Shown here: positions 34,366-44,925 of the stretch, piece by piece | Layout: each line of letters opens with the position of its first letter | Position numbering within the stretch: position 1 is the first letter of the stretch | NCBI GenBank assembly: GCA_030549175.1 | Contig: JAUKUA010000005.1 | Span: 3,844,001-3,908,000 of the forward strand | Direction of reading: 5' to 3' | DNA from: Lasiosphaeris hirsuta | Lineage: Eukaryota > Ascomycota > Sordariomycetes > Sordariales > Lasiosphaeriaceae | Length of the DNA: 64,000 bases | Made by a program: the position numbers and the translations under genes | Notes under the pieces: model-generated | The model's database searches: none | Told to the model about the DNA's origin: nothing | What the model saw: the letters and a program-made list of their open reading frames with translations, nothing else

Positions 34366-35540
34366 TAACCAATAACGCGGGAACCGCTTTGGATCCGATT
34401 GACTTGCTATTGTCTTGTGACTCAGGGCACCTGAAAGGTACGGTGTGGTAACCAGCAAAGTGAATGATCAAGGATCAAAAGGGACAGACGACGTAATGAT
34501 AAACATAATGCTCCATAGTCTGTAAATCACAAAGGTTAATTACCCATTAGCTTTACTTTTAACTAATAACTTTCTAGGGCCTATTTCCGAAAAGGACGAG
34601 GGAGCTTCTTTCTCTCGACGATCTATCGCGGCGTATATGTAAACCAGGGGTATGCCTGAGGCTCTGTTACTGTATGTGAGGGTGTCCTGACGGATCTGGG
34701 GTCATACCCCACCTTCCTTATGTACTGCTAACCTAGGTTAACGCCTATTTCCAAGATTATAGTCATGGTTGTGTTTATAGATCGTACCCATGGTCATAAT
34801 GTGGGTTCTTGCAGTTGTCATTTACCGGAAGTTTCAGGGCGTCTTTGTGGCTAGGGGCCCTTCCTTCACACCTCACACCCAGCTGGGAACACATTATATG
34901 ATACTATTCGATGTACTGCCTGTCAACTTTCAGATGGCCACTCCGGCTTCTTGGTACCTCGGCTCGTGTGATCATGCATCTTGGTAGCTATTCTACTACC
35001 AAACCCCGGCTCTAGGACCTCCGGCAACGAGCCCTAGAGCCGTTGTGCAGCCACTTCGACACTCCCGGTGCGGTTATTCCCGAGCTCCCAAAGGAACCGG
35101 GCGACCTATGAGAGTCACGAGTTGTTGATTCCGCGATCTAGACCAATGGCACGGTTCAAAATATGTTGATTCGTTGGAACGTCCGCTATGGCGCTGTTGG
35201 AGGCGTGCTTGGCGCTTGTCATGGCGCAGCCGATGAAGACGTAGTGGTCGCAAGCTGAGAGAAACTCGTACTGTAACAGGCCCCACACAGAAATCGATGA
35301 GACACTGAGTGGCATGACCACTGCTCCTCAGCCGCCGGTAAGCGCCGTTGGAAAGGGAGCGTAAAATGCTCAAAAGCGCGTCCCTCGGCTGTCTCCTGTG
35401 TGCAAGAGAGCTCTTCATCCTACAAGACTACTTCCCACGCGAGATATGAGGTACCCGTGTCTCTGACAGCCCGTAGTCTATCGAGTTTTGTCGCTCTCGG
35501 CCATCCACTATTTCTTTTTCTCAGGGCTAGCCATAACATA
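34366..35540. other. Intergenic, partly TA-rich
   Basis: No supported gene. 34490-34800 is TA-rich. The final 150 bp are the leader of the phospholipase gene. Confidence 0.55.
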
Positions 35541-36144
35541 ATGAAGCCTACTGTCTTCCCGCTACTCCTAGCCGCAGCGGGCTCCGCTCTCTCGGCCGAT
35601 GATAGGCCCCAATCCAAGCGCCAGGGTCTTGAAGACATTACAGATCAGTATCTTTTCAGTCTCTCCCTGCCCCAATTCACGGCGAAACACAACGCCCGCG
35701 ACCCGGCAGCTCTGGATTGGACCACCGACAACTGCACACTATCGCCCGACAACCCGCTCGGTTTCCCCTTCGTTCCGGCATGCCGCCGCCACGACTTTGG
35801 ATACAATAATTACCAAGGACAGAACCGCTTCACAGTAGTCGGGAAGCGCAGGATCGATGAAAAGTTCAAGACCGAGTATGGTACCCCTCGAAATGCTTCG
35901 GTGTGGAGTAGTGCTAATCCATCGTAGCTTATACTATCAATGCAGTACTGAGGTGTTCATGACACTATGCAGAGCTCTAGCAGAAGTATATTACGCCGCT
36001 GTGAGGGCATTTGGAGGATTGGATGCAAGTAAGCGCGATGAAGGCCTCATCCGGGAATACGAGGAAATGGTAGCCGTCTATAATGCTCTGGTAGAGGTGG
36101 CGCAAAGGTACGGCGACGTGGCTGCCGGAACTGGGATGATTTGA
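35541..36144 (+). CDS. Secreted phospholipase A2 (fungal/bacterial small type)
   Basis: Hydrolyses the sn-2 ester of phospholipids, with Ca2+. Two exons, 35541-35875 and 35928-36144, with a 52-nt intron (GTATGG...TCGTAG, GCTAAT branch), give 183 residues. A signal peptide covers about residues 1-18; SKR at 25-27 is a likely Kex2 site. The catalytic region is CTLSPDNPLGFPFVPACRRH followed by DFGYNNY, with His84-Asp85 and Cys65/Cys81; DLYYQC and TLCRA in exon 2 supply partner cysteines. Length and motif order match the secreted PLA2 family of filamentous fungi. Without the intron the frame would end early and lose the second half of the fold. Confidence 0.9.
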
Positions 36145-36360
36145 GTGAAAGATTGTCAAAGTATACCCAGCTCATGATGAAATCCTTTGGTTTCCCTTTA
36201 CAGTAGCTTCATAGCATAGGTTTAGGAGCTCTTGCGGTCAAGACTGTTATCTGCAAAGGATGCATCGCTAGCTACCACAAAGCCTTCTTTACCCCCTTTA
36301 GCCTACGTGTATTGTGTAGGTAGTATAATACTTGGGGCGGCTAAAGGCCAGTCTACCCAG

Positions 36361-36650
36361 TTGGCGGGGGGAAACGACAGTCCATCATCCATTTTTTGAA
36401 AACTCCCGAATGAACCGTGACCCAAAGACAGGCTCCCAGTCCGTGTCCACGTCGGGGCCATTCCAGTCGAACGAGCGCCAGGTTTGCTAAAAGTATTCGC
36501 CGGTCGCGCGGCAAAAACGTTCCGCAGTAGCATAGAGGCCCCGGCATAGATTCTGGATGTTTTTCTGATCCGTGATGAAGACGTTTTTCGGACTGACATG
36601 GAAACCAACGATATCCTTGCTTTCTAGCGCCTTGCTGACAAGCCGAGGGC
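36361..36650 (-). pseudogene. Decayed gene fragment, family unknown
   Basis: The minus strand reads ALESKDIVGFHVSPKNVFI, TDQKNIQNLCRGLYATAERF and, after one TAG, SFDWNGPDVDTDWEPVFGS and REFSKNGWTVVSP. Only that TAG (at about 36492, next to a Gln codon; a CAG change would explain it) interrupts more than 80 codons. An AG acceptor precedes the block. The composition is GC-rich and protein-like, so a recently broken gene is likely. No family could be named. Confidence 0.45.
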
Positions 36651-36789
36651 ATTAACGACTATTGAGAGAAAGGCGCTAGATCTAACTGTTCTCACCTCGT
36701 TCTCGAAAGGATCTGACCCATATCGCTCATGTACTAGTACATGTTGGTGATGTACGGAATCGTGTCCCTAAGCATCGGGGGTGGGGTTG

Positions 36790-37111
36790 GCCCCCCGGCA
36801 AGACAGCCCACATCGAAAGGTACGGCGGGGAGGTGATGCTGCTCGCCGCCATGAACTATATTAACGTGACGGTACTGCGGTCGCGCGACGGCTGGCGAAC
36901 CGCAGAGCAGCTGGGTACCATCACGTCCAACTTGCCAGCCTTCTTCTAGAGGATCATCCCGTCCACGGTGTAGGTCGCCCAGAGCTAGTTCATGGTCGGA
37001 CAGGGCTTTCCCGGCGCGATCGTGCCTGGGACTAAAGGGGGCAATCAGAGCAACTTTCGGTTCTTTGACATTACTGGGCAGGTGGAAGCGTTACTGGCCT
37101 CGATGTGACTC
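36790..37111 (+). pseudogene. Decayed gene fragment with three CAG-to-TAG stops
   Basis: The plus strand gives about 90 codons in one frame: HIERYGGEVMLLAAMNYINV, TVLRSRDGWRTAEQLG, then FMVGQGFPGAIVPGTKGG and FRFFDITGQVEALLASM, ending in TGA. Three TAGs (about 36946, 36970 and 36985) are the only breaks; each would be CAG with one C-to-T change at CpA. The pattern is a direct imprint of RIP on a coding gene. The family was not recognised. It faces the minus-strand fragment upstream of it. Confidence 0.5.
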
Positions 37112-37169
37112 TCTTGCAATAAGAATGTCAATTTTTTTCCTAGGCCGTCCCAGATCATAGCGCACGAAT

Positions 37170-37911
37170 CTACATCAACAGATTGACGAGCTGGATGCCC
37201 AAAACACCCAGGACCCCCCCTGCTGGGATCATGATAGCATTTGCGCCTGACGATCCCGAGGGTTTGCTACTCGAAGTCGTACCCGAGGTAAAGCCCGCGC
37301 CGGACGCGGCATCGGTCGGGGTCGAGGTAACACGGCTTGAACTAGAGTTGCTGACCCATCAGCCTCAGGACCGGTACGGAGGAGAAAACAGAAAACTGGG
37401 ATAACTTGAAATCATACCTTGTGGCCGATGCACTGCCAGAGTCACTGCCGGAACCGGTACCAGAGCCGGCGCCCGAGCCTGATCCTGAACCGGAAGACCC
37501 CGAACCAGATGACCCGCCAGACCCTAGCCCTCCGCCCGCAATGGCCGCGGCGTTGCACTGGTCCTGGTAGATGTCGGGGTTCATGTAGGATTCCGCGCCG
37601 GGGCACAGCTCGGCCGGGAAGAATTGCGTGCAGTAGTTATACCACATCCGCGCCGCGTTGGCCGGGCTGTTCACGCCGGGATCGCAGCTGGTGCTGGTGC
37701 ATGTGACGAATTCCGTGTCGCCCACACCCCCGCACATGCACTCAGCGTAGCTGCGGTCCTGGTAGAAGCCCGGGCAGGCTAGGAAGGCGTTGTCCAAACA
37801 GGCCGTGCAGGTCGGATCCGAAGGGCTGAACCCAAAGATGGCGTTGGAGGCGAGGACGGCGGGCGAAAGGAGGGTGCTCGCCAGCCCAAGCGCGATTATC
37901 AGGCGTGTCAT
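37170..37911 (-). CDS. GPI-anchored Cys-rich cell-surface protein
   Basis: Two exons, 37418-37911 and 37170-37350, with a 67-nt intron (GTATGA...GGTCAG), give 224 residues. A signal peptide (MTRLIIALGLASTLLSPAVLA) leads into a domain with ten Cys (PTCTACLDNAFLACPG, ECMCGG, TCTSTSCDPG, WYNYC, LCPG, DQCNA). A Gly/Ser linker and a Ser/Thr-rich stalk follow. The end is hydrophobic (IPAGGVLGVLGIQLVNLLM), a GPI attachment signal; it becomes visible only when the intron is removed. The Cys spacing is not a canonical CFEM domain. The likely place is the plasma membrane or wall; the function is unknown. The ATG at 37911 is used. Confidence 0.82.
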
Positions 37912-39179
37912 GATGGTCACAAAGGACGCAGATTCAGCTTGTGAGATGATATAGAGAAGTTGGCGAGCGAGGATCTGCCCGCTTGCCCCCGGAGGAAGGG
38001 GGGGGGGCGACGCCCCAGCCTTTAATAAGTGCTACTCGCCACCGACACCAGCGCCAGGTCGTTCCGGCTGGGCCGAAACGAGACAGCGCAGGTCTTGGCG
38101 CAGTAAGGAACCAGGAGAATCTTGGCGAGTCTAGGCCTGGCCCGCTGCTCAGAGCCGCCGTGGCGCTACATTTCCCCTGCGCTATTGAAGTTTGGTCCGC
38201 TGTGTCGGGTCTAGCTCGTATCCCCTGTCCAATGCCAAGGCTGCTACTCATGTTTGAATGGTTTCAAGCTTGTTAGTCTCTCTCAGCCGCAACTGCTAGC
38301 CTGCAATGGCCATGATCACCCTAGCTTGTAAGGCTATGTGAGGCTCTGGAAACTCGGCAAAAGATGCCGAAGGATCGGGAAACTTTCTATCCAATCATGC
38401 ATTCTTACCATTCGCTTTTTAGATCTCACACAACCTCAGGCCGCAGCCTCAGATTGGGACATTTTCCTAATTTCCACCATACTTATCTGCTTCACTTTCT
38501 CCAATTCCGTAGCCAGTTCCTTAGATACTGCAGCTTAGAGATTGTTATATCCAATAAAGAGTGTCTTTGTGACCCCATCGTCAACTTAGCCAGGCTGAAT
38601 ACCCTCTCGCACGCTATACTGGCGGCTGGAATCGTAAGTATGTTAATTGCCATTCTTGAGAGTCTTAGAAAACGCTCCTTATTGGCCAGCTACCACCCTC
38701 AGGGGGTAATCCATATCTTTTGGTATAGGCTCTAATAGGTAGTCACCTACTTCATCCTCATTCACTAATACTATCACACGCTCCCTATATCATAAGACTT
38801 ATAGGTTTAGTAATAGCCTTCGATACTTTTATCCTCCCGGATCTAAGCTTCCCCATTTGGCCCTGGAAATTGGAAAAAATGGACCCAATCCAAATCTAGC
38901 CAAATCCAGGAGGTCCTGGGTTTGGCTTACCTTGGGTTGACTTGGCTTGTGTCATGCGCTGCCACCGCAAACGATATTTATGGGCAAGACAGAGCAATCC
39001 CTTTACGTGTAAGGCTGCCACCCGATGCAATATCATCCACTGCCCATCGTCAGCCCCACCCAAAGAGAGGCAGTTCTCAGCTGTTCCACCTTTGAACGAC
39101 CTTTGGCTAAGCAGATCGATCACACGCGCCTCTCCCAACCATACACACCATAAACACCACGCCAAAAGAGCTGGCCTAA
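37912..39179. other. Intergenic, TA-rich towards the end
   Basis: No supported gene. A T/A-rich stretch covers 38290-38830. A hAT-like terminal sequence lies near 38928. Confidence 0.55.
38928..38962. repeat. hAT-terminus-like repeat (copy 1)
   Basis: TTGACTTGGCTTGTGTCATG, followed by CGCTGCC, matches, with differences, sequence near 56889-56917 and the outer edge of the hAT relic near 46749-46787. Probably remains of related non-autonomous elements. Confidence 0.4.
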
Positions 39180-40257
39180 GCTGCAACACTGAAGGCCGAG
39201 ATCAGACTTGCACAGGCACCCTCCGAGTTCTGTGCCAACCTTGGTGAGTGCCGGTTGCGGGATTTCAAGACACTGCAAACCGCGTCACCACCCCAAGCCT
39301 CTGATGTGATTAAGCTCACTGAGGAGGTCGACCGTCCATGGATCCTGGCGGCATTATGCCACGAGTATGGCATTGATTCTCGACAAAATTCAGACACCGT
39401 CCTGTGTTGGCAATTTTCTGGTTGCATCTTCCCAAAAATATAATCGCGAGTGGTATATGGGCGACCGTGAGTCTCTTTGGGTGTGAGTTCCTCTACCGAA
39501 CACCCTATTACGCAGAGTGGGCCCCCTTCGACGCTTACCGAGCTGAGCACAGCACCCCACGTCCAGCCAGGAAATGCTGCCGATTGGGACCTCATCTCCA
39601 TCCTTCAAAACAGTTCGGCGACTATCCTGCTGTGCGGCGGTAGGCTCCTCGAGGTCGACGAAGATCGTTTTATCCACCACTCTGCGAGCCAACACTTGAC
39701 TGGAACCCCTCCAGTGCATGAGAAGGGGCTTGTTGGGACCTACCGTTTTCGTGGGAGCGAAGCCGACATCTATCTCGGGGTCCGTCTGCGTCACACATAC
39801 TTGAGCTATAGCATCTTCAAGACGGAATTAGCCCCGGCCGCGCCCAAGATGTCCTTCAACTCACATTACCTCGGAAGCAAGATTACAAAGAGATTGAGCC
39901 TCCATGTTCCAACCCTCTGCAGTAAGATGGCTGATCCACCCTCCAGCAAGCCCTGATCGCACCGCGCCCTTTGTGGTTACAATTCTAAAGAGCTCATTCC
40001 AAAATATCTTTGGGTCCATTCTGTTAAACGGGACCGTAAAGGATTTCAAATACTATTTCTTCGTAGCTGACAGCTTGATAAAGGATGGACACAAGTCATT
40101 TGCCTGTTTCATGTCGAGCCTCGTCCTCTCTCTCGGCCGAACAATATCGAGCTACACTCTGCCATCACCGAGAACCACCTCCAGGCTGCTGTCCCTCTCG
40201 GAGGAGCATCAGGCCTGCTGTGTATGAGAGACGACTCACTCGCGCTCTGGCATCGAC
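39180..40257 (+). pseudogene. Relic of a NACHT/ankyrin-type (NLR-like) gene
   Basis: Plus-strand pieces in shifted frames resemble the region that follows the NACHT domain in fungal NLR-like proteins. ELSTAPHVQPGNAADWDL and GGRLLEVDEDRFIHHSASQH recall the winged-helix part, usually ...LLEVD...FIHHSV.QYL. YRFRGSEADIYLG plus TYLSYSIFKTELA recalls the HFT..EAD..LG..CLTYLNF.DFE segment. Near 40130-40215, PNNIELHSAITENHLQAAV looks like a first ankyrin repeat. An intron-like or frame break separates 39443 from 39477. The NACHT ATP-binding domain itself is not found upstream, so the gene is truncated at its 5' side. The 3' end abuts the galactose oxidase stop codon. Confidence 0.55.
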
Positions 40258-42401
40258 TCATTTGTAGATGCGTATGGTCTTGGCATGGCTGGGCACGCCT
40301 TTGCGCAGCACGAACAGCATCCAGTACCCCGGCAGAGTGACGCCTGCGCCGCTTGGAATATCGGCCGTGTACTTCCTGTCGGCGGCGTTGCCTTGCGGGA
40401 CCAGCGTCAAGTGGATGCGTCGCAGGTCGTTGTTCAGCGAGTGCGTCGTGGCGCTGTACCGAATGAGGCTGGCGTCGTCGACCTCTACGTCGGTCAGGAT
40501 GGGGATGGTCAAGTTGGGGCCGAGTTGGTATTCCTCAATATTGGGGGGGTTGTCATTCGTGATGGTGGGCCGCGCGGCCGTGGTCTCGGCGTCGGGCGCG
40601 AGGTAGTCGGACTGGTAGATCTGGGCGTCGTAGTGGTTCGTCTTCTCGTGATCCTTGTTCAGGACGCCACCGCCGACAAGCACGCTGGCGTCGGGCAGCA
40701 GCAAGGCCCACGAGTGGTACGCCCGGGGGATCGAGTGACTAGCCGCGTCTCGTCGTAAGCCTCCTTCTTCCACTCTTTCGGAGCCCTTTGTCAGGAAGAA
40801 CCAGTTCATCTTCTTGGAAAGGCAGGTGTGGAATACGCTACCGTCCTTCCAGGCAAACAGCCACGGGTGGTGTTGCCGCCACTGGTCCTTGACGCAGCCG
40901 CCCGCGTCTGACCACGGCTCGCACCGGCTCTTGTCTATCCTGATGGAGTCTGCCGGGATCTTGCCTTTCAACAGAGTCCAGCCGCCCAGTTTCGGATCGT
41001 ATATCTCGCCGTCCTGGTCCACGTCCGAGTCATCCGGCCAGGTTCCCCCGATCATGAAGGTTCTGCCATCGGGCAGGTACGTCTGGCCCTGGTATCCTCG
41101 CGACTTGTTGACCTTGTTGTTTGCCGGCATTTCCCATCCATTGTCGGGGTTGTAGATGCTGAACACATCTGCCGTGGACCCGCCCGTGAATATGACCTGA
41201 CCAATCTCATCCATCGACGTTCCGGGACAGAAGACATCGTGGTGTGTTTTGTCGACTGTTTGTTCCGTGATGTTGTTTCCACTTGCTGGATCCCACTCGG
41301 CCAGCACGGTTTTCCGCTCTCTGTTATTCGCCTGAAAATGATTGTATGCATAGGACGCCACGGTCACCAGCCGGCCGGTTTTTGGGTTTAGCCATGCGGT
41401 GACGGGCACCAGAGGGAAATCTAGCGTGTAGCTCTATCTTCCTCCCTTGTCTACAGCAACTGGAATGTCGGGGAGGGTCCAGACGTTGATGTCGCTGATT
41501 GCGACGAAACCCACGTCTCCGTGTGTATCCACGACGGAAATGTTAACAAACCGGGCTAGACGAGGCTCAAGCATGGCAGCTGGAATGCCGAGCTGTTAGC
41601 GCGCTCATCATGGATGAATTCATTCCTGGTGGGAAATATACGCGTACTTCCGCCACTATCTCTCCAGGCTCCAAGCGCAACGAGCTGCCATTCTCCCGTC
41701 GTCCCACGAACCTCGACCCGGTGTTTCCGGACTGCGCCTTCGTCTTCGGAGCTTTGGCTCGGTATCACGGCGAGGCTATGTATGATGACTTCCCTTCCAA
41801 GATCGATGGCGATCCAGTGAACGGCACCCGGGCTGGTTGCGCTTTTCCAATCCGTCTCGCCTCCGCGAGCGTCGATTGCCTTGTCGCACCCAGCCGTGCT
41901 GTCAGCCTGGTTGCTGCTGCACGTAGGTTTCCACCCGGTACGGTCTTCTATACGCGTCGCGCCCCAGGGCGTTGCTGCGGGCAAAACGGGCTTGGTTACC
42001 GTGGCCCCCTGGCCAACAAGAGGCGCGCTGTCGTGCCAAGGAGCCGCTGCTGGTCCGACAGCAACAGGCTCAAGCACGCCGCCCTCCAGCAGCACCCCGG
42101 GCGCCTCACCGTGAGCCCTGCCGCACTGCAGGACGACATTGTACGCCAGAGCAGCAAAGTTGGCAATTGGCTGCCCAAAGAAGATGGTAAAAGCCAAGAC
42201 AGATGCCAGGAAGAGCACCTTGACGACAAAAAAGGGTAGCTGTCTGAGCTTTCCTAGCGTGGTCTGCGGCCTCGGCGGGGATGGAAGCCTGGTTTTCTCT
42301 GCATCGTTAGAGGCTAAGAAGAGTAGATTCTCCGAGTCCGACGTGGCATCTGGCTCGGAGAGGGCCACCGCCTCGTAGAAGAAGCGGCCAAGATTGAACA
42401 T
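40258..42401 (-). CDS. Galactose oxidase-like copper radical oxidase, membrane-anchored, one in-frame TAG
   Basis: AA5-type oxidase: oxidises primary alcohols or aldehydes and releases H2O2. Exons 41648-42401 and 40258-41579 (68-nt intron, GTACGC...TTCCAG) give 691 codons plus stop. The N-terminus has one membrane span (about 56-76, FFVVKVLFLASVLAFTIFFG), so the enzyme domain would face outside. A discoidin/F5-8C (CBM32-like) domain covers about 130-295. The catalytic set fits galactose oxidase spacing: Cys369 (VFCPGTSMD), Tyr414 (RGYQ, the cross-linked pair 45 apart), Trp432 18 further (GGTWPDD), Tyr539-His540 (PRAYHS) and the last His in TTHSLNND. Codon 300 (41436-41434) is TAG inside GGR*SYTLDFPLVP, where relatives have Trp. 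A weak 51-nt intron (AAC|GTCTGG...GATAG) could remove it in frame. Otherwise it is a freshly killed gene. Confidence 0.85.
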
Positions 42402-42685
42402 TCTGCTTCACTGGGTGCTGGTATCAGCGGGCTACCAGGCACGGCAACTTGTCTGTCCCCTCTGTCCGCTTTTCCGACCAGCCTATGGCCCAGCCGTTGA
42501 TGGGATGTAGCAGTATGGCAGGAGTCGTCAAGGTAAAAGGCTATCTATAGCTAAGGTAGGCACAAGGAAGCGCTGCTCATATTGTGTCCAAGAGACTGAA
42601 TAAAAAAAATAACAAAAAGTACAAACAACACAATAAAAGAAAAAAAAACAAGCAAGAGTTGCTGTCAAGCCGTGTTTGCTCCAAC

Positions 42686-44496
42686 TCAGGGGGCGGCGAC
42701 CTCGGTCAAGGTGCCTTTCAAGGCCTTGATGGACGGCACGAAAAAGTATTCGCCACCCCTGAAAGTCACCAGCCGCGGTTTGATTAGCACCGGTTGTGCG
42801 CCCTCGGCGAACAACGTCTTCATAGCATTTGGGTCACCCACCTGGCCAACGATGGGGTCGATACCAAGGTCGATGCCAGAGCCGGTCTTGGGGAAGCTGC
42901 TCGAGTTGCACCAGGCCAGCTGCATGTGCTGGAAGCCGTCCTCGATGTAGCAGGCAAACAAAAGCCCGCGCTTCAGTCCGGCATCTTCACCTTCTGCGTA
43001 GTCGGGCCCATAGGGGATCCCGCCGCGGATCATATTGGAAAATTTGAGCCCCTGGTCAGCGCTGTTCGAGTTCCACTCGTCGAGCCGCCGCGGGTTGGTC
43101 TTCCGGATGTGGGCGGTAAAGGGGCATGCGCGCCCATCAGTCTTGTCGTAGCCAAATTTGTTCATCTCTTTCACCTCCTCGTGGTCCGTGGCAGGCGCGT
43201 CGGTGGTGTGATAGGCCGGTAGTGTAATCGGGGCACCTGTGGGGAGGAACCCGTCAGCAGACTACTCATGAATCGAGTCGCGATAGGCCCTGCCTGCGTA
43301 TAATAGTAGTCTAACTGGATACGGGGCGGAAATAGTAACTGGCGCGTACCGCTCGGCCACCGCCCCATGAGTTTGGCACCCATGTGGCCTTGGCTTTGGT
43401 AATTATACGTATTGTATTTCTTTGTGAGGTCTTGGAAAGCCTTGACGTCCTGCTCGAGCTTGCGAAAGACGAGGAAGGACCCCCAGTGCATCCAGACAGA
43501 ACGATCCGGGTTCATTCGGTGTGTGTCTTTCGTCACCATCAGGATGCTTGGCTCAGTATCCATGGTAAACGTGACAAAGGCCCCTGGATCCGGCTCTAGG
43601 GGCGTATCATCGATCCCATACATCAGGGGCTGTGAAATGCCATCCCGGAACCCGAAACTGCGGTTGAGAGACTACGTATAAGCGCCCGCAACCATGGTCG
43701 ATCAGAGCCAAGGTAGGTAGGTAGGTAGCTATCTTACTGCTCTTTACCACGGTTAGGCTTGTCTCTAGTGGCGCCGTCTATCCGACCCACAGTACCCCCA
43801 AGCACGTCTTTGATGACCGTATCCCACCCCAGAGCGTCTTGGATATTTTTCAGGCGTTCGCTGACCATATCCTTGGAGCTTCCGGCGACCTTGAGCAATC
43901 CGTGGATTCCGTCGGGGTGCGCGAACAGAGGGTCCAAGTCAGTCGTCGGATCGCTCAGGGCTTCGCCGTCTGATCTCATGCCTTTGGAAAAAGCCGGGTC
44001 AGTTTTCAGCATCTTTTTCAGCCCCAGATGGCCGGGCGAAAGGTCGTTTTCGATGTAAAGGCACAGGTTAGCGTCCTGGTGGCGGATGCCGCTGGGTCGC
44101 GGTACTCACAACCTGCAGGCCCTTGTAGGTAAATGCAATCAGGGCGTTTGCCATGGGCAGAATGTTGGGCTCTACTCCAGCTGCTTCCGCCCTTTGTTTC
44201 TCCTTGGTGATTTTGCCCTGGTCGTCTATCACCGTTGTCAAGTTCGAGATGAGACTTGGCTGCTCCGTAACCATCTTCCTCAGGCAGCGAGCAAAGGTTG
44301 ACGCACTTCCTGGTGCGATTTGGAACAGGTAGTATGTCTCATTGTGTTTCGGAAAACCCTTGCTCCAGATATCACCTTGAATGTCGTTCAGCTGCTCGGT
44401 TTCCAACTTCTGCTCCGGGTGCATCCACTGGTAACTTGAAGGCGTGGTAGGGGGCTTGATAGGAGGGATGGTGGGAGGGACGACAATGGTGGACAT
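42686..44496 (-). CDS. DyP-type haem peroxidase
   Basis: Uses H2O2 to oxidise dyes, phenols and lignin-like compounds. Exons: 44110-44496, about 43738-44054, 43350-43657 and 42686-43236; about 520 residues, normal for fungal DyPs. The signature HFGFRDGISQP sits at about 235-245 with catalytic Asp240; it appears only when the GTAAGA donor at 43737 is used. The proximal haem His is in ACPFTAHIRKTNPR (about 380), and the distal Arg lies in IRGGIPYGP. The first intron has a good GTGAGT donor and a GCTAAC branch site but no AG where the second exon should start (see findings). No signal peptide (MSTIVVPPTIPP), so it appears intracellular. The stop lies 285 bp upstream of the galactose oxidase start on the same strand. 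Confidence 0.92.
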
Positions 44497-44925
44497 GTTT
44501 GGTAGAGCAAACAGGATGCTAGCGAAGGACTTATGTCGGGAGGGTTAGAGAAGGTTGAAAGCTTGGGGGCTAGAGCAAGCGCCGGGCATTTATTCGTCTT
44601 ATAAGCTCTCTGCTGGAGGGGACACCCTAGCTACATCTTGAGTTACAGCGTGTAGGCCTCTCAAGTATATATAGAGTGTGCCCCCAATTTCGCCCCAACA
44701 CGCCGGCCGCATGCTACTGTTCTCAAAAGGAGCGGTCCGTGGCTTGCGCGGCCAGAGGACATGTGAGCCTGCTCTATCAGGAGCTGCGTACGTGGGAATA
44801 AGGGAGGCTGGTCTAGACGGCATGCGCCTGAGGAAAGACGAAGATGGGGATACGGCGTGACAAAAGCTGGTCTGAGTGAGAGCTGCAGGAATACCCTGAC
44901 GAGCTGCAACGCCACCATATGAGGT
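44497..44925. other. DyP upstream region
   Basis: No gene. It contains the promoter of the peroxidase gene; no clear TATA element. It then runs into the 3' side of the dead hAT element. Confidence 0.5.
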
